From a virus: a stretch of 64,000 bases of DNA. Positions 42,819 through 51,892 of this stretch are shown here, piece by piece; position 1 is the first letter of the stretch, and each line of letters begins with the position of its first letter. The stretch lies in IMG/VR virus record IMGVR_UViG_3300032293_002041, positions 62,001-126,000 of that record; one strand, given 5' to 3'. The position numbers and the translations under genes were made by a program. The notes beneath the pieces were generated by a model. That model did not search any database, was not told where the DNA came from, and was given only the letters and a program-made list of their open reading frames with translations.

Positions 42819-43016
42819 ATGGCAATTAAAAAATTTATGGAAGTTACTGTTGGTCAGACATTTAAGCTAAAAAACGAACAGGGTGCTGTAAATGATTATG
42901 TAAAACTTACAGAAGAAAGAATAAGTTGTTGTAAGGTTATAAATGCAGCATTACTAGCAGATCAAAATCAGCGGATTCAAGTTTTACCCTTAATAGAAGT
43001 AGAAGTAAACGACTAA
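42819..43016 (+). CDS. Small protein of unknown function inside the split polymerase operon
   Basis: 65 residues, beginning 2 nt after the DnaE N-part stop. AIKKFMEVTVGQTFKLKNEQGAVNDY resembles a small beta-barrel; two Cys (SCCKV) sit mid-protein. No family is recognised. Its constant neighbours (polymerase parts and exonuclease) suggest it may help hold the split polymerase together; this is inference only. Confidence 0.55.
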   Translation: MAIKKFMEVTVGQTFKLKNEQGAVNDYVKLTEERISCCKVINAALLADQNQRIQVLPLIEVEVND

Positions 43017-43020
43017 ACTA

Positions 43021-43719
43021 ATGATTAACTATAATAAAATTTGCGTTTTCGATTTTGAGACAGATGGTTCTGATCCTCGTGTTTGTAGTCCAGTGCAAAT
43101 AGCATCTGTCATTATTGATCCAATTAAGCTTGAATTAGTTCCAAATTCTGAATTTAATATTTTCTTTAAACCAGATGTATTAGCTAAAGATGAAAATTAT
43201 GAATATACAACAGATATTCTGGACTTTCATGCCAAAGTCAAGGGATGTTCCAAGGACGATATTCTAAAAGAATGGAAAGCTTATCCTTCACAAGAACAAT
43301 CTTGGAAAATGTTTACAAATTATTTAGAAATGTATCATAGTAGGTCTTCTAAAAAGAGTCAATTTAGTGCTCCTATAGCTGCCGGTTATAATATTAATCG
43401 CTTTGACCTACCGATAGTAGATAGACTCAGTAATAAATATGGCAACGTCAACAAGGAATCAAAGAGTGATATCTTTTATCCTAGGGATGTGGTCGATATC
43501 ATGAATCTGATTTTCTATTGGTTTGAAAATAATGGTGACTTAAAAAGTTATAGTCTAGATTCATTAAGAGACTACTTTGGAATCTCTAAAGCAGGAGCAC
43601 ACGACGCATTGAAGGATGTGAAGGACTGTGCCGATATTTTAATTAGATTTCTTAGATTACATCGTAATTTAAGCAATAAGATCAAATTCAAGGACTCTTT
43701 CTCTACTAGCAATGTCTAA
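43021..43719 (+). CDS. DnaQ-like 3'-5' exonuclease (DEDDh)
   Basis: 232 residues. ICVFDFETDGSDPR gives motif ExoI (Asp, Glu), AGYNINRFDLPIV motif ExoII (Asp), and AHDALKDVKDCADI motif ExoIII with the DEDDh His and Asp. It is likely the proofreading subunit of the replicase. Its gene lies exactly between the two DnaE parts and overlaps the second by 8 nt, as expected for a protein translated and assembled with them. Confidence 0.9.
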   Translation: MINYNKICVFDFETDGSDPRVCSPVQIASVIIDPIKLELVPNSEFNIFFKPDVLAKDENYEYTTDILDFHAKVKGCSKDDILKEWKAYPSQEQSWKMFTNYLEMYHSRSSKKSQFSAPIAAGYNINRFDLPIVDRLSNKYGNVNKESKSDIFYPRDVVDIMNLIFYWFENNGDLKSYSLDSLRDYFGISKAGAHDALKDVKDCADILIRFLRLHRNLSNKIKFKDSFSTSNV

Positions 43720-45340
43720 AAAATTTCAATATTCTTGCGGTTGTTCTTTTGATGTTCTTCCAGACTCTACGGATGAGCATATACATATCAACTTTGATCC
43801 AACGATAGAGCACATTCATTTGGATTGTTCTAAAACTTGGCAGTTGATTTCCGATGGAAATACCAAAGGGTGTTTTCAGCTGGAGTCTAGGTTAGGTAAA
43901 TCAATGGCTAAAAAGTTAAAGCCAGAAAATATAGAGCAGTTATCTGCGTTAATAGCCATTTTGAGGCCTGGGTGCTTGGAGGCAATGAGAGAAGGGAAAA
44001 GCGTTAGCAATCATTATATTGATAAAAAAAATGGTAAGGAGTCTGTAGACTACTATCATCCTGTACTAGAGGAGTCCTTAAAGAATACTTATGGAGAGAT
44101 GATTTATCAAGAGCAAGCTATGGAAATAGCTAGAACTGTTGCCGGTTTCGATCTTCAAGAAGCGGACATGTTAAGAAAAGCTATCGGCAAGAAGAAGCCT
44201 GAAGAAATGGCAAAAATTAAAGTTAAATTCATTAAAGGATGCGAAAAGGTAGGCACGGTATCAGTTGATCAGGCAGAAGAAATATTCGGATGGATCGAAA
44301 AATCTCAAAGATACTCATTCAATAAGTCCCACTCTGTATCATATGCAATAAATGCATACTTATCGGCATTTGCAAAAGCACATTTTCCCAAGATATTTTT
44401 CGCCTCATACCTAAGATTTGCGAAAGATAAGATTGATCCAAAAGCAGAGATTAAAGAGTTAGTACAAAACGCTAGCGAAATGGATGTTTCAGTATCAATA
44501 CCAGATATCAGAAATCTTAATAAACTATTTGTACTAAAGAATGAAAAAATCTATTTTGGTTTAACTGATATTAAAGGCTTTGGACAATCAGTATTTGATA
44601 AACTAATCAATATCAAAAATACTAAGCACTTGGATTTCGAAACGATGAATTGGATAGAAATGTTATTGCAAGTATTAATGAACATAAACTCCATATCTGC
44701 AAAAGCATTGATACAGAGTGGGTCTTTGTCTTATTTAAATAAAAGTAGGGCATGTATGTTATTTGAATTTAATCTAGCTTCTGAACTAACTAAGAAAGAG
44801 GCTGAATTCATACTCATTAATATACAGAAATATAAGTCTTTAGGTGATGGCTTATATGATCTATACCATAATGGTAAATCAAACAAGAATAGAAAATCAA
44901 TAATATTAGGATTAATCAATAACTATAATAAGCCACCCCACTCTTTGGAAGATAATCCAGAATGGATTTCCGACACAGAGGATGAGATACTGGGATGCAG
45001 CATCACCTGTTCTAAAGTAGATATGTATGATATTACTATGACGAACACAACATGTAAAGATTTCAAAACATCATTAATGAGCGATAACCTTATCTTGTGC
45101 GGTGAGATCGATAATCTTAGTGTTACTAAGACTAAGACAGGCAAAAATCCTGGACTAGAAATGTCTTTTGTTACATTGAGCGATGGGACTGGAGTTCTGG
45201 ACTCTGTTATTTTCTTTCCAGAAGCATACAAGGCTTATAGAAATATTTTATTCCAAGGCAATGTTATCATAGTTAAGGGTAGCAGATCAAAGAACGGCGA
45301 TTCGTTTATCGTAGAAAAAACTTATATTCCAAAGACTTGA
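43712..45340 (+). CDS. dnaE: DNA polymerase III alpha subunit, C-terminal part (split DnaE)
   Basis: 542 residues. After an unusual leader of about 40 residues with two Cys and several His (CGCSFDVLPDSTDEHIHIN), it enters the DnaE fingers at DGNTKGCFQLESRLG. Conserved blocks follow: IAILRPGCLEAM, GEMIYQEQAMEIA, ADMLRKAIGKKKPEEMAK, SFNKSHSVSYA and KIYFGLTDIKGFG. The C-terminus is the OB-like domain (LILCGEIDNLSVTKTKTGKNP, GSRSKNGDSFIVEKTYIPKT). It lacks the catalytic aspartates, which are in the 40942 protein. No C-intein is found. The leader may be the docking surface for the other half. Confidence 0.9.
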   Translation: MSKKFQYSCGCSFDVLPDSTDEHIHINFDPTIEHIHLDCSKTWQLISDGNTKGCFQLESRLGKSMAKKLKPENIEQLSALIAILRPGCLEAMREGKSVSNHYIDKKNGKESVDYYHPVLEESLKNTYGEMIYQEQAMEIARTVAGFDLQEADMLRKAIGKKKPEEMAKIKVKFIKGCEKVGTVSVDQAEEIFGWIEKSQRYSFNKSHSVSYAINAYLSAFAKAHFPKIFFASYLRFAKDKIDPKAEIKELVQNASEMDVSVSIPDIRNLNKLFVLKNEKIYFGLTDIKGFGQSVFDKLINIKNTKHLDFETMNWIEMLLQVLMNINSISAKALIQSGSLSYLNKSRACMLFEFNLASELTKKEAEFILINIQKYKSLGDGLYDLYHNGKSNKNRKSIILGLINNYNKPPHSLEDNPEWISDTEDEILGCSITCSKVDMYDITMTNTTCKDFKTSLMSDNLILCGEIDNLSVTKTKTGKNPGLEMSFVTLSDGTGVLDSVIFFPEAYKAYRNILFQGNVIIVKGSRSKNGDSFIVEKTYIPKT

Positions 45341-45364
45341 CGCTCGTCGCGTCATTGCTATAAT
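45337..45364 (+). promoter_or_regulatory. Strong sigma-70 promoter for ssb
   Basis: TTGACG (45337-45342), 16-nt spacer, TATAAT (45359-45364), with TGC before the -10 giving an extended -10. It overlaps the end of the DnaE C-part and lies 38 nt before the ssb start. It would be read by the host sigma-70-type polymerase and suggests high, early expression of SSB. Confidence 0.8.
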
Positions 45365-45401
45365 AGTTCAGTACATTGGTCTTTTTTTCAAGGAGAAGTT
45401 A

Positions 45402-45773
45402 ATGAATATTAACATTTTACGCGGTAATTTAGCTAGGGATCCGGAAGTTCGTGTTGTCAATACAGCAGGTAAGCAAACATCAGTAGTTAATTTTACTGTT
45501 GCTGTATCTCGTGAATATACCAAGGCCAACGGAGAAAAGGATAAGGTAACAACCTTTGTTCCTTGTGAGGCTTGGGATAGTGGAGCTGAAATTATTGGTC
45601 AGTCTTTTAAAAAGGGTGATCTAGTTTTGGTAGAGGGTTCGCTAAGGAATGATTCTTGGGAGAAGGATGGAGTAAAACATAACTCTCTAAAGGTTCGTGT
45701 GAATAATTTTTCTAAGATTACTAAGCTTTCAAAAAAGAGCAAGGAATCAACTGAGGAAGTCGTTAGCTTTTAA
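45402..45773 (+). CDS. ssb: Single-stranded DNA-binding protein
   Basis: 123 residues. MNINILRGNLARDPEVR is the SSB OB-fold start (family NxVxLxGxLxxDPExR), followed by VVNFTVAVSREYT, FVPCEAWDSGAEIIGQSFKKGDLVLVEGSLRNDSWE. The C-terminus is charged and lacks the exact DDDIPF tip of bacterial SSB, ending TEEVVSF. It has its own promoter, AAGGAG ribosome site and terminator, so it is a single-gene unit. Confidence 0.93.
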   Translation: MNINILRGNLARDPEVRVVNTAGKQTSVVNFTVAVSREYTKANGEKDKVTTFVPCEAWDSGAEIIGQSFKKGDLVLVEGSLRNDSWEKDGVKHNSLKVRVNNFSKITKLSKKSKESTEEVVSF

Positions 45774-45800
45774 TCTTATTATCAACCACTAGTCATTTCC

Positions 45801-45830
45801 GGGAGATGGGGGTGAAATATCCCCCGTTTT
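45801..45830 (+). terminator. Terminator after ssb
   Basis: GGGGG (45808-45812), loop TGAAATAT, CCCCC (45821-45825), then GTTTTC; the stem extends by a few weaker pairs. It stands 35 nt after the ssb stop. The next gene begins 5 nt beyond, so its message probably comes from read-through or from an internal start, and its ribosome site could be partly hidden in the hairpin. Confidence 0.75.
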
Positions 45831-45834
45831 CATT

Positions 45835-47502
45835 ATGTCATCAAAAAAATTAAAAATTCTCATGTGTTCTGAAGCTAGTTTTTTAAGCTCGGGCTTTGGC
45901 ACCTATGCTAAAGAAATACTTAAAAGACTTCACGCTACTGGAAAATATGAAATAGCTGAATTTGCTTCTTATGGAAAAGTCAACGATCCAAAAGACGTTG
46001 GTATAACATGGAAATATTATGCTAATGCTGTGGACGATAAAGATCCTAGACATAGAGAATATAATAGTTCAGCAGAGAATCAATTTGGTAGATGGAGATT
46101 TGAGCGGGTTCTTTTAGATTTTCAGCCAGACATAGTGTTTGACGTTAGAGACTATTGGATGAATTCTTATCAACAATTTTCTCCATTAAGGCCTTTCTAT
46201 CATTGGATCTTGATGCCGACAGTAGATTCCGCACCACAACAAGAGGAATGGATTGATACGTTTCTTCATGCTGATGCTATATTTACATATTCTGATTTTG
46301 GTAGAGATACAGTATTACAACAAAGTAATAATAAGATCAAATATATAAATACTACTTCTCCAGGTGTAGATTTACAAACATTTAATTTGATTGGAGATAA
46401 AAAATCAATTAAACAAGCTTTTGGACTAAAAGATGATTCATTTATTATTGGATCTATCATGAGAAATCAAAAACGTAAGCTTATGCCTGAGTTGTTTGTT
46501 TCTCTAAAAAAGCTTTTAGAAAAGTTTGAGCAAGAGGATGATCCAAGAGGGAAGAATACCTACTTGTATCTTCACACGAGTTATCCCGATGCCGGTTGGG
46601 ATATGCCGCAATTACTCAAAGAATATAAAGTTGGTAACAGGGTTCTGTTTACCTACAGCTGCAAGAATTGTTCGTACTTTGCTCCATGCCTATACCAGCA
46701 TCCTGTTAGTTTTTGCCCAAGATGTGGCCAAAAAGCTTTCTCTATGCCGAACGTTAGCTCTGGTGTAACTTCGCAAGTTTTATCGACTATTATTAATTCT
46801 TTTGATATATATGTTCAGTATGCTATTTGTGAAGGTTTTGGTATGCCTCAAGTAGAAGCCGGAGCATGTGGTGTCCCTGTTGCATCAGTTGATTATAGTG
46901 CAATGAACGATGTGGTCAGAAAGTTAAATGGCTATCCAATTAAGATTGGTCAATATTTTAAAGAACTAGAGACCAAGGCTATTAGGGTATATCCCGATAA
47001 CGAACATTTAGTTCAAATATTATATGATTTTAGCAAATTGCCAGAGTTTTTATTGGAACAAAAACGATTTGAGACAAGAAAACTAACTGAACAATATTAT
47101 AACTGGGATCATATAGCTAATAAATGGGAAGAGTATTTTGATTCTGTAAAGTTAACAGGTCTGCAAGGCAAATGGCAAGAAAATCTATTAACACTAAATA
47201 CCATAAAAGAATTACCACAAGGTAATAGTCCATATGATATTTTAACAAATGTAGTGTCTAAGCATTTACCAAATCATCAAATAGCTTCGTCTATAATTCT
47301 ATTGAATATGATTAAAGATTTGGATTATGGTTTTACTATTAATGGGATGCATACAGAACCATATAATATATCTAAAGCTATTGATGTTCTTAATAATATC
47401 ATATCTAATAATAATCTAGCCCAAAATGCAAAGAATGATTTCAAACAACTAAGAAATGAAGATTTCATAGAATATGCTAATATGAAAGAAAAACTACAAT
47501 GA
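45835..47502 (+). CDS. GT-B glycosyltransferase with inserted zinc ribbon
   Basis: 555 residues. The N-terminal half has CSEASFLSSGFGTYAKEIL and the C-terminal half has CEGFGMPQVEAGACGVPVASVDY, the GT4 nucleotide-sugar signature. Between them, at about residues 276-297, is CKNCSYFAPCLYQHPVSFCPRC, a CxxC...CxxC zinc ribbon not typical of GT4 proteins. About 100 extra helical residues follow the GT domain. It opens the second sugar island and lies right behind the ssb terminator; no good ribosome site is seen. Confidence 0.8.
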   Translation: MSSKKLKILMCSEASFLSSGFGTYAKEILKRLHATGKYEIAEFASYGKVNDPKDVGITWKYYANAVDDKDPRHREYNSSAENQFGRWRFERVLLDFQPDIVFDVRDYWMNSYQQFSPLRPFYHWILMPTVDSAPQQEEWIDTFLHADAIFTYSDFGRDTVLQQSNNKIKYINTTSPGVDLQTFNLIGDKKSIKQAFGLKDDSFIIGSIMRNQKRKLMPELFVSLKKLLEKFEQEDDPRGKNTYLYLHTSYPDAGWDMPQLLKEYKVGNRVLFTYSCKNCSYFAPCLYQHPVSFCPRCGQKAFSMPNVSSGVTSQVLSTIINSFDIYVQYAICEGFGMPQVEAGACGVPVASVDYSAMNDVVRKLNGYPIKIGQYFKELETKAIRVYPDNEHLVQILYDFSKLPEFLLEQKRFETRKLTEQYYNWDHIANKWEEYFDSVKLTGLQGKWQENLLTLNTIKELPQGNSPYDILTNVVSKHLPNHQIASSIILLNMIKDLDYGFTINGMHTEPYNISKAIDVLNNIISNNNLAQNAKNDFKQLRNEDFIEYANMKEKLQ

Positions 47503-48623
47503 GCGTACTTTTTATAGGACCATATAGACAGCAAGATGGATGGGGAATGGCGGCGCAGAGCTATATCAAGGCTGTTGCCACACAAGTAAGAGAATTAACA
47601 AGTAGACCAATCTTTTTGGCTGGCAATGGATCAAATCAATTAGATAATGATATTCTTGGATATGAAAATTCATTTTATCATAACTATGATATTGTGATAC
47701 AAAAAACTCTTCCGCACTGCTTGTTTTATGACGGTAGATTTAAGAAAAATATTGGATTATTCATGCTAGAGACCAATAATATTTCAAATTCAATATGTGT
47801 TCAAACCGTCAATCAAATGGATGAGGTATGGGTTCCAAGTGAGCAAGAAAAAAAATGTTTGATAAAGTCTGGAATAACAAAGCCAATAAAGGCAATTTCG
47901 CAACCACTAGATATTGAAACCTTAAATAAAAATTTAAGCTATAAAATCGACTTTAATCCCGTAGTGAATAGAACCTTCAAGTTCTATTTTATCGGAGAGT
48001 ATGTAGAACGTAAAAATATTAAAGATTTAATTACCGCATTTCATTTGGCCTTCGATATCAATCAGCCAGTATCACTAATCCTAAAAACTAGTATCCCAGG
48101 AATGTCGTCAGGCGAATCGTTAAAAATTATTGAAAAAGATCTGAATGAAGTTAAACAAAAATTAAACATCTCTCAACGATATAAAAAAGAAATTATCATC
48201 ACAGAAAAACTACCATATACAGATATTATTGGACTACACAATGCTTGTGATTGTTTAATATCTCCGTCTTATGGTGAGTCTTTTTGTAGACCAGTAGCTG
48301 AGGCCTTATGCTTAGGTAAAACTCCTATTGTCACAGATAATACGGGTATGATAGATTACATTAATAATAATAATGGTTTTATTGTTAATAGTCATAAAAC
48401 ACCAGTAGTTATAGACCAAAGAACACTATCTAAAGATTTTGATATCTATAATGCTAATGAATTCTGGTATAAAATTAATCTTTACGACTTAATAGAGAAA
48501 ATGAAAACGGTTTATCAGATGCATAAAGAAAACAGAAAAAAATTAGAAGAAAAAAGAGCTATTGGTCTCTCAAGTACAGAGCAATTTAGTTATACTACAA
48601 TAGGAAAGAAATTATGTATTTAA
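47499..48623 (+). CDS. Glycosyltransferase, GT-B fold (GT4-like)
   Basis: 374 residues. VLFIGPYRQQDGWGMAAQSY opens the N-terminal domain; FYFIGEYVERKNIKDLITAF, NACDCLISPSYGESFCRPVAEALCLGKTPIV and TDNTGMIDYIN form the donor-binding half with its E-x7-E. It resembles the 1511 and 45835 proteins in layout and overlaps the previous gene by 4 nt. Donor and acceptor are unknown. Confidence 0.82.
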   Translation: MSVLFIGPYRQQDGWGMAAQSYIKAVATQVRELTSRPIFLAGNGSNQLDNDILGYENSFYHNYDIVIQKTLPHCLFYDGRFKKNIGLFMLETNNISNSICVQTVNQMDEVWVPSEQEKKCLIKSGITKPIKAISQPLDIETLNKNLSYKIDFNPVVNRTFKFYFIGEYVERKNIKDLITAFHLAFDINQPVSLILKTSIPGMSSGESLKIIEKDLNEVKQKLNISQRYKKEIIITEKLPYTDIIGLHNACDCLISPSYGESFCRPVAEALCLGKTPIVTDNTGMIDYINNNNGFIVNSHKTPVVIDQRTLSKDFDIYNANEFWYKINLYDLIEKMKTVYQMHKENRKKLEEKRAIGLSSTEQFSYTTIGKKLCI

Positions 48624-49534
48624 GTTTTATAACTGGAAATATATTACAAAAATTCTGTAAAGATCATTACAATGTAGTTTATTATCCTCAGAATAATTTA
48701 TTTGATATTATGCTTATGAGCATACAACAGCACAACTATTACATTTTTGGTGAAAATAACAAAGATTATAATATGCCCAATGTAATAGACTTACCTCCCA
48801 GCTATATTAGATTATATAACTACAATCTTTGCTGCACCAACAATATTATTGGATTCACCTCAAACAATCTTAAGCAATTTCATCTCAATACATTAATTTT
48901 TACTCATTCATATAAGCCACCTTACATTAAAAAAGAAGACGCTTTATTAATGAGCCAAAGACTTGAAAGAGAAACCAAAATATTCTTTACCGAAAATGCA
49001 AAACAGTCATGGAATCTACAGGGTGGTTCGATAGTGATGAAATACGGAATCCCCGCTGATTTTAAGATTATCAAATCTCCATCTGATAGAAAAGATATCC
49101 TCATACTTAATACGGAAAACCTCCCCTATAATCAACAACTATATCAAGCAATTACATCAAAAGGATACTCTTGTGATATCGTTAATTCTATAACAAATAA
49201 CTCAAAAACTATTAATGATCAATTTAATGAATACAAAATATGTATTGATTTAGCCGAACATAACGTAGCAAATTTATTATGTGCGATATCTTCAGGATGT
49301 GTTGGAGTATCTATAAAAACGCCTATGTTGATGAATGAATACAATATTCCAGGACTAATTTTAGTAGATTCTATCAATGGTCTTTTAGAAAGTATTAATG
49401 ATCTACTAACAATTCCCGATACTGAAAAAGAAGGTTTTTCTGCTGAAGCTAATAGTGTTTTTAATTTCAACACATTTTCAAAAAATATAGATGGTTTAAT
49501 GCTCAAAGCTAATATGGAGGCTTTTATACTATGA
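48614..49534 (+). CDS. Probable glycosyltransferase-like protein
   Basis: 306 residues. A GT-B layout is suggested by DILILNTENLPYNQQLYQAITSKGYSCDIV, ICIDLAEHNVANLLCAISSG and GLILVDSINGLLESINDLL, where the C-terminal half follows the order of the GT4 family but without its full E-x7-E signature. The N-terminal half (SFITGNILQKFCKDHYNVVY) is divergent. Overlaps both neighbours by 4-10 nt. Weak call, strengthened by position. Confidence 0.6.
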   Translation: MYLSFITGNILQKFCKDHYNVVYYPQNNLFDIMLMSIQQHNYYIFGENNKDYNMPNVIDLPPSYIRLYNYNLCCTNNIIGFTSNNLKQFHLNTLIFTHSYKPPYIKKEDALLMSQRLERETKIFFTENAKQSWNLQGGSIVMKYGIPADFKIIKSPSDRKDILILNTENLPYNQQLYQAITSKGYSCDIVNSITNNSKTINDQFNEYKICIDLAEHNVANLLCAISSGCVGVSIKTPMLMNEYNIPGLILVDSINGLLESINDLLTIPDTEKEGFSAEANSVFNFNTFSKNIDGLMLKANMEAFIL

Positions 49535-49944
49535 TACAGCAAGTTAATATGGTTATAGATAAAGAAGATTTCGTAGTCGGATATAATAATATTGGTGTCG
49601 ATAAACTTACACAATTAACAAATGGTTATGTTAACTCAATAGTATGTAATTGTGTTGATAAGATTTCTGAAGATACCAGAAATAGTCTATTTATGGAAAT
49701 GCTAAAAAAACTTAATCATGGTGGTCAATTAACAGTCAGATTTTTAAATCCTATACTGGTGTGCAACAAGGTCAAAAATGGTTTTGTGGATGGTATGGGT
49801 TTTTCAAAAATGGTCGATGGACTACGCTCCTCATGGACTGAGCCAGATTTTCTAGCTTTAATTTCTCAACTTAACGGATATAGTCTTATCAAGATGTATA
49901 GTGAAAATATCCATACTATTGCAGTGATTGAAAAGAATAAATGA
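49531..49944 (+). CDS. Small methyltransferase-like protein
   Basis: 137 residues. VNSIVCNCVDKISEDTRNSLF and MLKKLNHGGQLTVRFLNP match the motif III and post-III strand-turn (LKPGGxLxIxxP) of class I methyltransferases, but the SAM-binding motif I is absent, so the protein is probably only the C-terminal half of the fold. It may be a truncated enzyme or a partner subunit. It overlaps the genes on both sides by 4 nt. Confidence 0.5.
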   Translation: MIQQVNMVIDKEDFVVGYNNIGVDKLTQLTNGYVNSIVCNCVDKISEDTRNSLFMEMLKKLNHGGQLTVRFLNPILVCNKVKNGFVDGMGFSKMVDGLRSSWTEPDFLALISQLNGYSLIKMYSENIHTIAVIEKNK

Positions 49945-50639
49945 GTAAGGTAGCTTGTTTTATTCTATCCTATGAAATTACTAAAGGCATGAAGTCATTT
50001 GGCCCAATAGGACTGTTAAAGGCGAATGCTTCTGCTAGGGAACTAATTTTATGTCAAATTGATAGCTTATACAAAATATTTGATAATCCAGATATATTTA
50101 TTGTTTCCGGTTTTGGATCAGAAAAACTAGATAAAAAACTACCAGAAAAAATTAGTACAATAGTGAATTCTGAATACGAAAATAAAAATCATGGATATGC
50201 ATTAAAACTCATATTGTCAAAAATAGATATAGGAAAATATTCTGGTTGTTTTATTGTGAATGGCGGTACTCTAATAAAAAATAGTGGATCAAAAAATACC
50301 AAACTACCATTTAACAATTCATGGATATTATCACAAAAAAATAAAAAACACCCATCAAGAACAAAATACATGGGCGCTGTTACAAATGAACGAGGCAATC
50401 TAGACTATATCTTCTATGATATAGGAGATCATGTCTGGTGTGGCTCGTTTTATTTATGTAAACAAGATATTACTAAATTAAAGTTATCAATTAATTCATT
50501 TTACGATAATATGTTTTTATTTGAGATAATTAATAGGTCTATTTCAAGCCATCAAATACAATTTAGTCAAGTTGTATTTCCGCCAGAATCCATTAGTATT
50601 ATTACAGGAATGAAAGATAAATACAAGATAAAAGAATAA
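49941..50639 (+). CDS. Sugar nucleotidyltransferase-like protein
   Basis: 232 residues. The N-terminal part, SKVACFILSYEITKGMKSFGPIGLLKANASARELILCQID, and IFIVSGFGSEKLDKKLPEKISTIVNSEYENKNHGYALKL follow the NTP-transferase pattern (LicC/RmlA type). The GxGTR loop is not conserved, and FIVNGGTLI stands where the metal-binding D is expected. So a nucleotide-sugar-forming role is possible but the active site is uncertain. Confidence 0.58.
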   Translation: MSKVACFILSYEITKGMKSFGPIGLLKANASARELILCQIDSLYKIFDNPDIFIVSGFGSEKLDKKLPEKISTIVNSEYENKNHGYALKLILSKIDIGKYSGCFIVNGGTLIKNSGSKNTKLPFNNSWILSQKNKKHPSRTKYMGAVTNERGNLDYIFYDIGDHVWCGSFYLCKQDITKLKLSINSFYDNMFLFEIINRSISSHQIQFSQVVFPPESISIITGMKDKYKIKE

Positions 50640-50642
50640 ATT

Positions 50643-51425
50643 ATGCAAAAAATATTAATACACATTTGCGGCCACTCAGAGTATCAGTCTTTTGTTAAAA
50701 CTTTCTACGACAATGAAAGTGACGATATTCAATTAATGAGTACTAATGTCCATGGTAATCTATTGGAAATATATTATCAAACTAAGCCAGAGTTTGTAAT
50801 ACTTCCAGTGAATGAGTATACTCAAGAATTTCATGATTTCATAGTTGAGTATCATAAAAACACCAAAATAGTATTATATCTCAATAGTAACACTGATAAC
50901 AATGGTATTTTTAAATTTTGGAATGATCACAACGTAACACTAATAGGAAGATCTTCCTACTTCACAGAAGATAATGATGTTGGACTATGGATCAAATATG
51001 ATGCTCTCTATGATGATACCATATATAATAGGACAGATAGTAGTAGAAATGATAAAATTGCTGTAATTTTATCCTCTAACGATACCAAGAGCGCTCTACT
51101 CCTCGGCTCTCTATTGTATCCAATGTCTTTAGAAAAACTAGTATTGTTTAATTCAGCAACATATAAACATGCACAAAATGTTGGAGTATTGAATCCAGCT
51201 GATACTTGTGTTATATTTAATACATATAAAGCCTTAATAGATATTGATGATAATTTTAAACTAGAAGCACAAATATGTGGTATTGATAACCTATCAACAG
51301 AAGGCGATCTACTCGCTAACATAAAAGAAAATAATAGAAAAGATACTATAGAGAATGCGAATAAGCTTTCTTACACTAATTTTTTCAAAGAAATATTCTC
51401 ACCAAAAATCTTAAGGAAAATATAA
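50643..51425 (+). CDS. Protein of unknown function in the sugar island
   Basis: 260 residues. KILIHICGHSEYQSFVKTFY, PEFVILPVNEYTQEFHDFIV, KIAVILSSNDTKSALLLGSLLYP and EGDLLANIKENNRKDT suggest alternating alpha/beta structure like a Rossmann or GT-B half. No signature of a named family is seen. Overlaps the next gene by 1 nt. Confidence 0.55.
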   Translation: MQKILIHICGHSEYQSFVKTFYDNESDDIQLMSTNVHGNLLEIYYQTKPEFVILPVNEYTQEFHDFIVEYHKNTKIVLYLNSNTDNNGIFKFWNDHNVTLIGRSSYFTEDNDVGLWIKYDALYDDTIYNRTDSSRNDKIAVILSSNDTKSALLLGSLLYPMSLEKLVLFNSATYKHAQNVGVLNPADTCVIFNTYKALIDIDDNFKLEAQICGIDNLSTEGDLLANIKENNRKDTIENANKLSYTNFFKEIFSPKILRKI

Positions 51426-51892
51426 TGGATATAGGTTTTTATTTACTAGATGTAGATGCAAAAAATTCTTTACAGACTAAAATTTTAACCGCAGTTAATC
51501 AGCTGTGTGAAGACCGTCCCTATGACAACATAATAGTATTTAATAATCAATTTAATAGGTTAGATCATAGACACAAATATTATATGCTTCATATACAACA
51601 AGCTAAATATTTCGATGGTATCCTATTTGTTTTTGATACTAAAAGTGCTATGCTTACACAAACATTTCCTTCTCCTAAAAAACAGATTATGTTCATGTCA
51701 GAACCAGAATGGGCAATCAACCCTGCTTTACCATACGGATTTTGGTATAATATCTATATGAAGCCGCAAATTGAACTACTTACGGATAAAAAAGAAACCC
51801 ACGATATAATTGATATTTGTTGGAAAAAACCAATAGGGCTAATACCAGAAATTAATAGCAAGGAATTACAGAATGTCATCTCTAAACTATAA
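51425..51892 (+). CDS. Protein of unknown function in the sugar island
   Basis: 155 residues. DIGFYLLDVDAKNSLQTKI, NIIVFNNQFNRLDHRHKYY, ILFVFDTKSAMLTQTFPSPKKQIMFMSEPEW: an alpha/beta protein with no recognised motif. Last gene of the second sugar island. Its end overlaps the following nuclease gene by 20 nt. Confidence 0.55.
   Translation: MDIGFYLLDVDAKNSLQTKILTAVNQLCEDRPYDNIIVFNNQFNRLDHRHKYYMLHIQQAKYFDGILFVFDTKSAMLTQTFPSPKKQIMFMSEPEWAINPALPYGFWYNIYMKPQIELLTDKKETHDIIDICWKKPIGLIPEINSKELQNVISKL

Noticed and set aside
42770-43760. Split intein explaining the divided DnaE
   Set aside because: No intein block A or B after DILRTGE and no block F/G (HN) before the C-part; the leader of the C-part is only about 40 residues with a Cys/His cluster.
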